A stretch of 39,413 nt of DNA, from NCBI GenBank assembly GCA_034437755.1, contig DAOTTV010000141.1, positions 1 to 39,413 of the forward strand, given 5' to 3'. The notes under the pieces were generated by a model. That model did no database searches, had not been told where the DNA came from, and was given only the letters and a program-made list of their open reading frames with translations. A program made the position numbers and the translations under genes. Origin of the DNA: JAUZRW01 sp034437755. Its GTDB lineage: Bacteria > Chloroflexota > Anaerolineae > Aggregatilineales > Phototrophicaceae. This document shows, in pieces, positions 8,483 to 16,130 of the stretch; the first letter of the stretch is position 1; each line of letters opens with the position of its first letter.

Positions 8483-10003
8483 TTAGCTCGTCGCTCGTAA
8501 GAGTGCTGATAATACCGGTAGTGTGACGTAGGCTTCGATGATTGCCGCCACCAGCAAGCCCGGCAAAATCACGCCCAACCACAGCTTGAGCGTGTCGCCC
8601 AGCGTCACCAGCCACGCATGCCCGACCGTCTGCCCCTGCGGCGGTTTGGTGACGACCGCGCCCAAACGAAAGACGACCGCCGTCCCGATCAGCACGATTG
8701 GCACTTCAATGATGCCATGCGGCACGATCGCGCCGAAGAACAGGGCACTATAGCCGGCCGGGATCAGCTGACTGGCGAGATAGCCCAGCACGACGAACAC
8801 CGGCGGCACGAGGATATAAGCCGCTACGCCGAAGCTGATTGCTGATAGCAACATCGCCACCAGCAAGACGCGCGTGTTATTCTGGAAAATCCACCACACG
8901 CCCAATCCTTGCTCGCGCAAGCCATCGACTCCACCCGTCGTCAGATAATCGGGATTCAGTGTCTGCTCGGTGAGTGGCAGGCTGAATTGGGGCGATTGCC
9001 CGATGGCGATCCCCACCAGCAGATACGCGAGGAACACACCCGCCGTGACCATAATCGTGGTACGTGTTTTGCCTAGCGAATACGGAATCGCCTGACGATA
9101 CCACATGATCGGGTGATCTGCTGGCGTGCCGTCGTCGTCGATCGCCCACATGTAGCGCCAGATTTTCTTGAACGCGCCGACGATGTTCAGGCTGTCGATA
9201 GCACGTCCTAGTAATTCCTCACGGTTGAAGATGCTATTGCCCACGCGCAACAACAAGACCACCGCTACCAACATGCCGACGATGATCGCCCAGAGCGAGA
9301 AAATGCCCGTTGGGGACTGGGCATCCGGCGCGAGGAAGATGATGATGCTCTCGGCATTGACGACCAGTGTCATCGGAATGATGATGAAGCTCGCCAGCAG
9401 GTTGGCGGCGCGGGTACTCGTCGCCTGGCTGGAGACGACCACCGCCCCCGAGACCATCACCATCGCCTGCACAATCGTCAGCAAGAAAATCTGCACGACC
9501 AGCATCGGCGCGGGTTGCCATTCTGCACCGCCGATGTAGAGCGTCAACAGATAGAAGGTCATGCCGCCGAAACTAGCGATCAAGGGCGGCAACATCGACG
9601 AGAGCATCTTGCCGATGTATAACTCGGTGTTGGTCAGGGGCGTGCTGAGCAAGGGTTCAAGACTGCGGCGCTCTTTCTCACCGACGAAGGTCTCCAGCGC
9701 GATCACCAGTGAAATCGAAATCGGGAAGAAGCCGACCACCATCAATAAGAAGGGGATGAACTGGTTGCCGATGTATTCCGCGCCGAAGCTCGCCAGATAG
9801 CGCGAGATCGACCCTGCTGCCCACTGTGCCAGAAACGGAAAGAAAAACGTCAGCAAGACGATCGGCATGATGATGCGCCAATCACGGAAGCTATCGCGGA
9901 CTTCGCGGCGGGTGATGATCAGCGCATTGCTCAAAGTCGTGCGCCATGTGCGTGGCGCGGTATCGGGCGTGTAGAGGCTTGGTGTGGGTTGTGTCGTCGT
10001 CAT
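8483..10003 (-). CDS. ABC-2 type permease fused to a SpoIIM-like domain
   Basis: This 506-residue membrane protein starts with an ABC-2/NatB-like permease: a cytoplasmic N-terminus, LIITRREVRDSFRDWRIIM leading into TM1, then VGEKERRSLEPLLSTPLTNTELYIGK, the typical coupling region, and several TM helices to about residue 250. After another TM near 320, residues about 365-500 match the SpoIIM/DUF95 pattern: NNTRVLLVAMLLSAISFG, then FFGAIVPHGIIEVPIVLIG, then a long membrane-embedded end. SpoIIM in endospore formers belongs to the engulfment complex; in non-sporulating bacteria the domain is of unknown function and tends to travel with ABC-2 permeases or MoxR genes. The ATPase partner is the gene at 10296-11246. 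AGGAG lies 6 bases before the ATG. Confidence 0.85.
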   Translation of the reverse strand: MTTTQPTPSLYTPDTAPRTWRTTLSNALIITRREVRDSFRDWRIIMPIVLLTFFFPFLAQWAAGSISRYLASFGAEYIGNQFIPFLLMVVGFFPISISLVIALETFVGEKERRSLEPLLSTPLTNTELYIGKMLSSMLPPLIASFGGMTFYLLTLYIGGAEWQPAPMLVVQIFLLTIVQAMVMVSGAVVVSSQATSTRAANLLASFIIIPMTLVVNAESIIIFLAPDAQSPTGIFSLWAIIVGMLVAVVLLLRVGNSIFNREELLGRAIDSLNIVGAFKKIWRYMWAIDDDGTPADHPIMWYRQAIPYSLGKTRTTIMVTAGVFLAYLLVGIAIGQSPQFSLPLTEQTLNPDYLTTGGVDGLREQGLGVWWIFQNNTRVLLVAMLLSAISFGVAAYILVPPVFVVLGYLASQLIPAGYSALFFGAIVPHGIIEVPIVLIGTAVVFRLGAVVTKPPQGQTVGHAWLVTLGDTLKLWLGVILPGLLVAAIIEAYVTLPVLSALLRATS

Positions 10004-10090
10004 GGCGGCTCCTGTTTGCCAGTCTTACAAATTGGGTGCTTCAGTCTCTTGCGTGGGCAAGTCGTACATGACCTATTTAGTTTGTGAGGC

Positions 10091-10230
10091 TATTTCTTGT
10101 TACCTTTTTCCAAAAAGGTAACACCAAAAACTTTTATATGGTGAAAAATCTCTGATTTTTCACGCTTAAAATTTTGATCGAACTTTTTTAAAAGTTCGTG
10201 GATTTCAGGGCAAAGCCCTGAAGTATTTCT
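10091..10230 (-). repeat. Multi-hairpin element A, AT-rich, four perfect hairpins
   Basis: This stretch lies between the ATPase and permease genes of the exporter. It holds four consecutive perfect hairpins: 10099-10122 (arms GTTACCTTTTT / AAAAAGGTAAC), 10141-10163 (GTGAAAAATC / GATTTTTCAC), 10179-10198 (CGAACTTTT / AAAAGTTCG) and 10204-10222 (TTCAGGGC / GCCCTGAA). Base composition is far more AT-rich than the surrounding genes. The 7-mer TATTTCT directly flanks the array at 10091-10097 and 10224-10230, a possible target duplication, though a weak one. Read on the minus strand, the hairpin order parallels element B at 11400-11564. A 69-codon open frame over it is a by-product of low GC. Confidence 0.8.
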
Positions 10231-10295
10231 ATAAAAAATAAATTGGCTTAGTAGTAGGGACAAGACCTGCGTTATCCGCAAAGTTTGACCCGCTA

Positions 10296-11246
10296 TCATG
10301 TACTGATACCCGCGATGGCATCCGCGTCTTTTTCATCTTCTTCGACAACTTGCAGATAAATATCTTCGAGCGTTTTCGTCACTTGCGAGAGCGTGACGAC
10401 CGCCACGCCTAGCTCATGACACTTGGCGAGTATCTGCGGATTGGTGGTGTGCGGGCTGGCGGTGCGATATTGCACCCAGTCCGGCCCATAATTCTCAACC
10501 GTGACCATCGCGCCCAGCGTCGTGTGCAAATCGCTGATCGTATCCCTGACGCGCAATTCCATCACTGGCTCGCCGACAAACTGCTGGGCGAGGTCATCAA
10601 TTGTGCCGTTGGCGATGATGCGCCCGTGCCGAATGATGACGATGCGATTCGCCAGCAGTTGTGCCTCCGCGAGGTTGTGCGTGGTAATCATGAAGGTACG
10701 CTCATCACGCTGTAGCTCAAGGATGGCATCGCGCACTTGCTTGGCACTCTGCGGATCCATCGCCGATGTCGGTTCGTCCAGCAACAGCACCGGCGGATCG
10801 TGAAGCATAGCGCGCACCAGTGCCAGCTTTTGCTTCATGCCCTTGCTATACTCACCCAAGCGTTTGTCGAGCGCATCGCCCAAGCCGAAGCGCTCCATCA
10901 GTTCGCGCGCGCGTTTCTTGCGGATCGACTTATCCAAGCGGTAAACCTGCCCGAAGAAATCCAGATATTCCAGCCCGCGCATACGCTCATACAAGCCGTG
11001 TTGTTCGGTCAACACGCCAACGTGTGCGCGCACCCGTTCCGGATTTTGCGTCACGTCGTAACCGGCGAGCTTGGCATAGCCCCGCGTCGGTGGCAGGATG
11101 CTGGTCATCATGCGGACGGTCGTCGTCTTGCCGGCACCGTTGGGGCCCAGCATCGCCAGCACTTCCCCGGGTTCGACGGTCAGCGTCACGCTATCCACCG
11201 CGAGGAAATCATCGAAAGTCTTGGTCAGTTGGTAGGTTTCAATCAT
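10296..11246 (-). CDS. ABC transporter ATP-binding protein (exporter type)
   Basis: The ATPase partner of the SpoIIM-fused permease. In 316 residues it shows Walker A GPNGAGKTTTVRMM (about residues 34-47), the signature YSKGMKQKLAL, Walker B VLLLDEPTSAMDP with the catalytic Glu, and the switch histidine in MITTHNLAEA. The order and the roughly 90-residue C-terminal extension fit the NatA/CcmA-like subfamily used with ABC-2 permeases. The substrate cannot be read from the sequence. It is transcribed ahead of the permease, but 292 bases containing multi-hairpin element A separate the two, so the permease could have its own expression level. No clear ribosome-binding site precedes the ATG. Confidence 0.92.
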   Translation of the reverse strand: MIETYQLTKTFDDFLAVDSVTLTVEPGEVLAMLGPNGAGKTTTVRMMTSILPPTRGYAKLAGYDVTQNPERVRAHVGVLTEQHGLYERMRGLEYLDFFGQVYRLDKSIRKKRARELMERFGLGDALDKRLGEYSKGMKQKLALVRAMLHDPPVLLLDEPTSAMDPQSAKQVRDAILELQRDERTFMITTHNLAEAQLLANRIVIIRHGRIIANGTIDDLAQQFVGEPVMELRVRDTISDLHTTLGAMVTVENYGPDWVQYRTASPHTTNPQILAKCHELGVAVVTLSQVTKTLEDIYLQVVEEDEKDADAIAGIST

Positions 11247-11391
11247 GAATGTGCTTGTTCGTTTTCGTCTGGGTGCTTGTCGCTCTCATTATGGCATAGC
11301 CCATCGTCCCTGCGTATGAACAATCACTAAGTTTTGGTGCCGGTGCGTCTCCACGCGCCCTATCCGCCACCCCATAAGCCGATTACAATAT
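11247..11391. other. Intergenic region between divergent genes, upstream of element B
   Basis: These 145 bases separate the start of the minus-strand ABC ATPase from element B. They contain no open frame with coding character. A TACAAT at 11384-11389 could be a -10 box for the plus-strand BY-kinase/guaA pair, but no good -35 box is visible. Confidence 0.4.
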
Positions 11392-11572
11392 CGTCGTTTG
11401 TAACTACTCAGGGGCGTCGCCTCCGAACCCCCACAAAGGACGATCGTCCTTTGAACCTGTACCCGCCGAACGCTTTGCGTTCGGCAAAACTGGGGCGCAG
11501 GGGAGACATCCCCTGCTGGGGCGTGGGGTGAAACCCCACAAGAAGACTCTACCTGAGTAGTTACCGTCGTTT
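11392..11572 (+). mobile_element. Multi-hairpin element B: MITE-like unit with terminal inverted repeats and 8-bp direct repeats
   Basis: A 165-bp unit (11400-11564) begins with GTAACTACTCAGG and ends with CCTGAGTAGTTAC, a perfect 13-bp inverted repeat. Immediately outside, CGTCGTTT is present on both sides (11392-11399 and 11565-11572), as expected of a target duplication. Inside are a weak hairpin at 11411-11424 and four perfect ones: 11435-11452 (AAAGGACGATCGTCCTTT), 11465-11485 (arms GCCGAACGC / GCGTTCGGC), 11497-11516 (GCAGGGGA / TCCCCTGC) and 11523-11539 (GTGGGGT / ACCCCAC). It encodes no protein. It sits in the probable 5' leader of the BY-kinase-like/guaA pair. Removing it would join a TACAAT box to a short leader. 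Confidence 0.85.
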
Positions 11573-11603
11573 TTTGAATAGACGATCATCGGAGTCCTAA
11601 CAT

Positions 11604-12251
11604 ATGGCTACACCGACCCTCATCACTTTGACCGACCCGCGCTCTGCCGCCGCAGAAGCCTACCGTACGTTACGCACGAACCTGATGTTCACCAGCGTCG
11701 AAAAACCGATTCACACGCTGGTAGTCTCATCGCCGCAAGCCAACGAAGATAAGAGCATCGCGCTGGCGAATCTGGCGGTGACGCTGGCACAAGCTGGTAA
11801 CAAGACGATCCTCGTCGATGCTGACCTGCGTTCATCGTCTCAGCACGACATCTGGAGTGTTGAGAATCGCGGTTTAACCACGATGATGATCGACGATGCC
11901 GCGCTCTCTAATCCACCACTTGCCGCCACCGAGATTGACCATTTGCAGGTGTTGCCGGCGGGCGAAGACGCGCCCAATCCGGCGGACTTGCTCAGCAGTA
12001 AACGCATGAATGAGATCATCGGCGTGTTGAAGGCGCGCGCAACCTATGTGCTGTTCGATGCGCCGCCGATTCTCGCCGCCAGCGATGCCGCCCTACTGGG
12101 GGTCAAAGTTGATGGCGTGCTGATAGTCTTGAAATCGGGACAATCGCGCCGCGATGCAACCACCCGCGCCCGCGAGGCGCTCGATCGCGTCCACGCCCGC
12201 ATTATCGGCTCGGTTCTACTGGATGCGCCCGGCGACGGTCAACTGATTTGA
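11604..12251 (+). CDS. BY-kinase / CpsD-like P-loop protein with degenerate Walker A
   Basis: The 215-residue protein has the CpsD/CapB layout: AEAYRTLRTNLMF at the N-terminus (the region that contacts a Wzz partner), a P-loop region, Walker A' ILVDADLR (near residue 73) and Walker B YVLFDAPPI. Family members act as cytoplasmic tyrosine kinases controlling polysaccharide chain length. Here the P-loop reads SSPQANEDKSIALANLA: the glycine before the lysine, normally part of GEGKS/T, is Asp. The C-terminus is not tyrosine-rich and no Wzz-like membrane partner is nearby. ATP binding may be impaired, so the protein could be a regulatory relic. The start ATG follows GGAG. It ends 18 bases before guaA, suggesting co-transcription. 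Confidence 0.8.
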   Translation: MATPTLITLTDPRSAAAEAYRTLRTNLMFTSVEKPIHTLVVSSPQANEDKSIALANLAVTLAQAGNKTILVDADLRSSSQHDIWSVENRGLTTMMIDDAALSNPPLAATEIDHLQVLPAGEDAPNPADLLSSKRMNEIIGVLKARATYVLFDAPPILAASDAALLGVKVDGVLIVLKSGQSRRDATTRAREALDRVHARIIGSVLLDAPGDGQLI

Positions 12252-12269
12252 GCGCGAGGACAGATCATT

Positions 12270-13835
12270 GTGATTGAAGATCAAAATCGTGAACTCAAGC
12301 TCGGCGGCATCGCCGTCATTGACTATGGCTCGCAGTATACGCAACTGATCGCCCGTCGTATTCGCGAGTTAGGCGTATATGCCGAAGTCTTCGCCCATGA
12401 TGCAGATGACAACCACATCAACCAGCATGATCCGATCGCCTATGTGCTATCCGGCGGGCCTAACAGCGTTTATGACGGGCAAGCGCCGCGCCTGCCGTCC
12501 TCCCTGCTCGATAATCAGCGCCCGATACTGGGCATCTGCTATGGGATGCAACTGTTGACGCACAGCCTCGGCGGGACAGTCGCGCCCGCGCACAAACGCG
12601 AATACGGACGCGCAACTATCACGCATGAGCCGAATAGCCCGCTCTTCGATGGCTTGACCGACGAACTGACGGTATGGATGTCGCACGGCGACCGCATTGA
12701 ACAACCGCCGCCATCCTTCGCGCCGCTGGCGAGCAGTGATAACTCGCCCTATGCCGCCATGGGCGATGTCGAGCGTGGGTATTACGGCGTGCAATTCCAC
12801 CCTGAAGTCCAGCATACGCAACAGGGACTCGCCATCCTGCGCAATTTCGTCTTCAACGTGTGCCATGCGACTGCCAAGTGGTCACCGGCGGCGTTTATCG
12901 AATCGTCGGTGAACGCGATCCGCGCACAGGTCGGTGACGAGCGCGTCCTGCTAGCCCTGTCGGGCGGGGTCGATAGCGCGGTGACCGGTGCGCTCATCAA
13001 CCGCGCCATCGGCGAGCAACTGACCAGCATCTTCGTCAATACCGGTATGCTCCGTCAGCAAGAGCCAGAACAGGTCTTGCAGGTGTTCCGCGAGGGACTC
13101 GGCATGAATCTACAATATGCCGACGCGACCGAGACCTTCCTCGACGCGCTCCAGGGCGTGCGCGAGCCAGAAGCCAAGCGCAAAGTGATCGGCGGGCTGT
13201 TCATCGACGTGTTCAAAACAGAAGCCGACAAGCTACAGGGGATTCAGTATCTGGCGCAGGGCACGATTTACCCGGATGTCATCGAGAGCGCATCCGGCAG
13301 TAAATCCGCCAAAGTCATCAAGAGCCATCACAACGTCGGGGGCTTGCCAGAACAACTGGGCTTTGAATTGGTCGAACCCCTGCGCGATCTGTTCAAGGAC
13401 GAAGTGCGGCGCGTCGGCGAGGCGCTCGGTCTGCCGGAGCATATCGTCTGGCGGCAACCCTTCCCCGGGCCGGGGCTGGCAATTCGCTGTCTGGGGGATT
13501 TGACATGGGAACGCTTGGAGAAGTTGCGCGCGGCGGATTTCATCTTCACCGCGGAGCTACGCCGTGCCAACATGCTCCGCGATGACACCGCGCAAGCCTT
13601 CGCCGTGCTACTGCCGGTGAAAGCCGTCGGTGTGATGGGCGATAACCGCACCTACGAAGAAGTGATCGCCCTGCGTGCTGTGCAAACTGATGACTTCATG
13701 ACGGCGGATTGGGCGCGTCTACCCTATGACCTGCTGGCGCGGGTCAGCGCGCGCATCGTCAACGAAGTGGCGGGGGTCAACCGCGTGACCTATGACATCA
13801 CGAGTAAACCCCCGGGAACGATTGAATGGGAGTGA
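12270..13835 (+). CDS. guaA: GMP synthase (glutamine-hydrolysing)
   Basis: Converts XMP to GMP using glutamine and ATP. The N-terminal class I amidotransferase shows Cys90 in GICYGMQLL, and His177 and Glu179 in VQFHPEV. The ATP-pyrophosphatase loop LSGGVDSAV is at 230-238. The C-terminal dimerisation and substrate domain ends in the family-typical DITSKPPGTIEWE. At 521 residues it is full length. The start is GTG at 12270 with GAGGA nine bases upstream. It follows the BY-kinase-like gene by 18 bases, and both probably share a transcript whose leader contains element B. Confidence 0.98.
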   Translation: MIEDQNRELKLGGIAVIDYGSQYTQLIARRIRELGVYAEVFAHDADDNHINQHDPIAYVLSGGPNSVYDGQAPRLPSSLLDNQRPILGICYGMQLLTHSLGGTVAPAHKREYGRATITHEPNSPLFDGLTDELTVWMSHGDRIEQPPPSFAPLASSDNSPYAAMGDVERGYYGVQFHPEVQHTQQGLAILRNFVFNVCHATAKWSPAAFIESSVNAIRAQVGDERVLLALSGGVDSAVTGALINRAIGEQLTSIFVNTGMLRQQEPEQVLQVFREGLGMNLQYADATETFLDALQGVREPEAKRKVIGGLFIDVFKTEADKLQGIQYLAQGTIYPDVIESASGSKSAKVIKSHHNVGGLPEQLGFELVEPLRDLFKDEVRRVGEALGLPEHIVWRQPFPGPGLAIRCLGDLTWERLEKLRAADFIFTAELRRANMLRDDTAQAFAVLLPVKAVGVMGDNRTYEEVIALRAVQTDDFMTADWARLPYDLLARVSARIVNEVAGVNRVTYDITSKPPGTIEWE

Positions 13836-13847
13836 GACCCCCGCGCC

Positions 13848-15899
13848 TTACTCGCCGTCAGGCTTGATGTACTGATCGAACCATGCCACCATCTCGCTCA
13901 GGCGGCTGATGCGGTGACGCGGTTCGCCCGATCGTGAGAGTTCATGCCCTTCGCGCGGGTAGCGCAACATCTTGACCGGCGTATCGGTCGCCCGTCGAAT
14001 TGTGGCGAAGAGTTGTTCGGCTTGTTCGATCGGCACGCGGAAATCATTCTCGCTGTGGATGATGAGCGTCGGCGTGGTGATGTGATGCGCGTAAGCTACC
14101 GGCGAATGTGTCCACAGCTTTTGATGATCTTCCCATGGCGTGGTCTCGAACTCGCTCTCGATCAAAATCGGTACGTCAGTTGTCCCGACGAAACTCACGA
14201 GATTGTACACCCCGCGCTGGGCGACCGCGCTCTTGAATTTGCCGGGGTTCTTGCCGATGATCCACGATGTCATATACCCGCCGTATGACCCGCCAGTGAT
14301 CGCCATCCGTTCAGGATCAACAAGCCCCTGCTCGATCAACTGATCCACGCCCAGCAGAATATCTTCCATGGCGACATCGCCCCAATTGTTGAGGACAGCG
14401 CCCTGAAAATCTGCGCCATAGCCACCACTGCCACGCGGATTGCAGAAGAACACGATGTAACCGGCGGCGGCGTGTGATTGCCACTCATGCCAGATGGCGC
14501 GGTTGCTGGGTGTCCACATGACGTGTGGCCCGCCGTGAATGTTCAACGCCAGCGGATACGCCTTGCCGGCTTCGTAATCCGGCGGCAACACGTACCACCC
14601 GTCAATCTCGACACCGGCACTATCGGTATAGGTGATGTGATGCGTCTCACCGATCAACACATCCTGAAGGAAGGCTTCGTTGATCTCGGTCAGCTGGTGT
14701 GCGTCGTCGCTCCCTGCCACTTGGTAGAACAACTCATCGAGGCGCGTGGGGGTGCGCGAGATATAGACAACACTGCCATCTGTGCCGACGCTCATGCCCC
14801 ACAAGCTCTGATCGGCGGTGGTGATCGCGTCGAATTGTTGCGTTTGCGGGTCAACGCGGTGGATTTCCATGCGGGCATCACGCGGGATCAGCACCAGCAA
14901 TTGATTGTCACTCGTCCAGTCATAGCTCGCGATCTCGCGATCCAGCCCGGCGTTGATGTGGAACTCGTCGTCATCGACCAGCGACAGGACGACACACTCG
15001 GTCAGCTGATAAGTCTTACCCGGCACACGGCGATTGACTGCCATCCACTTGCCATCCGGCGACACGCGGAAGCCCCAGTAGGTATAGGTCTCATCGACCA
15101 TGCGCTGTTCAGTGGCGTTCTCAACGTCAATCGCATATAGGTTGAACTTGTAGAAGTAATCATCACTCTCGATGTCATAGGCGCGGATGCTGTAAATCGT
15201 CTTGCCATCTGCTGACCATTGTGGTGCGCTGTAATCGGCATCGACATCCGTCAGGCGGCGCGGTTGGCGCTCGGCATGGGGCAGGTCATCGCTGGCGGGG
15301 ATCACATAAATCTGATGGTAGCGATCATCGCGGTAGCTCGTGCCTTCGCGGTAGGGAATGCGGTGCATTGGGCGCGGGTCGAAGCGTTGCTGTTCGTCCG
15401 CTTGCTTGCGCTCTTTGCGATGCTTGCCCGCTAGTTCGTCCGCTGGCGGTGCTGGTGCGTCCTCGTCGCCGTCGTCGCTATCTTCGGCACTGCGCTCTGC
15501 CGCACTCATCCGCACTGTGTACGCAATCTGTGTCCCGTCCGGCGACCATGCCGGATTGGTCGCGCCGGTCTCGTGTTTGGTCAACGGGCGCGGTTCGCCG
15601 GCGTGCGCCATCGGCATGATGTAAATCTGCGGGCGCTCGTCACGCGCTGAGACAAAGGCGAGATATGCGCCATCCGGTGACCAGCGCGGCGTACTCTCTT
15701 TGCCCCCGCGCGTCAGCTGGATTGGCTGACCGCCATCGGTGGCAACCATGTAGAGATGCGTCTCATAGCCGGTGCGTAAGGTATTCGTGTGCTTGACGAC
15801 GTAGGCAATCCATTTGCCATCCGGGCTGAGTTGTGGGTCGTCGATATTGTGAATACAGGTCAAATCTTCAATTGTAATCTTGCGCTTATTATCGCTCAT
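13848..15899 (-). CDS. S9 family prolyl-oligopeptidase-like serine peptidase (acylaminoacyl-peptidase type)
   Basis: The start is ATG 15899 (683 residues), where MSDNKRKITIEDL begins the family pattern and AGGA lies upstream; a longer frame to 16001 lacks coding character. The first 380 residues are a beta-propeller with repeated PxLSPDGKWIAY-like TolB/PD40 blades. The C-terminal alpha/beta hydrolase has Ser538 in GGSYGGYM, Asp619 in HSENDFRVP and His652 in REGHELSR, the expected triad and spacing. Such enzymes cleave short peptides in the cytoplasm. A charged insert of about 45 residues (AEDSDDGDEDAP through KHRKERKQADEQQ) interrupts the propeller around residues 135-180 and is probably a disordered loop. 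No signal peptide is seen. Confidence 0.93.
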   Translation of the reverse strand: MSDNKRKITIEDLTCIHNIDDPQLSPDGKWIAYVVKHTNTLRTGYETHLYMVATDGGQPIQLTRGGKESTPRWSPDGAYLAFVSARDERPQIYIMPMAHAGEPRPLTKHETGATNPAWSPDGTQIAYTVRMSAAERSAEDSDDGDEDAPAPPADELAGKHRKERKQADEQQRFDPRPMHRIPYREGTSYRDDRYHQIYVIPASDDLPHAERQPRRLTDVDADYSAPQWSADGKTIYSIRAYDIESDDYFYKFNLYAIDVENATEQRMVDETYTYWGFRVSPDGKWMAVNRRVPGKTYQLTECVVLSLVDDDEFHINAGLDREIASYDWTSDNQLLVLIPRDARMEIHRVDPQTQQFDAITTADQSLWGMSVGTDGSVVYISRTPTRLDELFYQVAGSDDAHQLTEINEAFLQDVLIGETHHITYTDSAGVEIDGWYVLPPDYEAGKAYPLALNIHGGPHVMWTPSNRAIWHEWQSHAAAGYIVFFCNPRGSGGYGADFQGAVLNNWGDVAMEDILLGVDQLIEQGLVDPERMAITGGSYGGYMTSWIIGKNPGKFKSAVAQRGVYNLVSFVGTTDVPILIESEFETTPWEDHQKLWTHSPVAYAHHITTPTLIIHSENDFRVPIEQAEQLFATIRRATDTPVKMLRYPREGHELSRSGEPRHRISRLSEMVAWFDQYIKPDGE

Positions 15900-16071
15900 A
15901 TTAAGGCTATCCTTGCATGTGAGTTTTTTTATAGGGCTGATTTTAGCGCAAAACGGCAGGATGTGATATGTGGTTTTTGCATGATATTGGGTTATCTGCA
16001 TAAGTCAAACGCGCTCGCCTGAAACTCGTGCAAAGCAACCCACCGACTTTAGGCAGATTACCACTTGCGTA

Positions 16072-16085
16072 GAATCGTGCGATTC
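16072..16085. promoter_or_regulatory. Short palindrome upstream of GCS2-like gene
   Basis: GAATCGTGCGATTC pairs perfectly over 6 bases with a 2-base centre, 45 bases ahead of the ATG at 16131. It could be an operator or a leader hairpin. TTGACT follows at about 16103. Evidence is limited to the symmetry and position. Confidence 0.3.
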
Positions 16086-16130
16086 GCCAGAATTGAAGAT
16101 ACTTGACTCAAATAGTGCGGGATTTGTCTT

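Noticed and set aside
10090..10299. A 69-codon gene over element A
   Set aside because: Low-GC stretch of hairpins gives an open frame by chance; no ribosome-binding site and no protein-like composition.
11400..11564. Element B as a CRISPR array or riboswitch
   Set aside because: Stem sequences differ from each other and are not repeated with spacers; no known riboswitch core was recognised.
13848..16001. S9 peptidase with a start at 16001
   Set aside because: The extra 34 residues are not family-like and ATG 15899 has an SD sequence.
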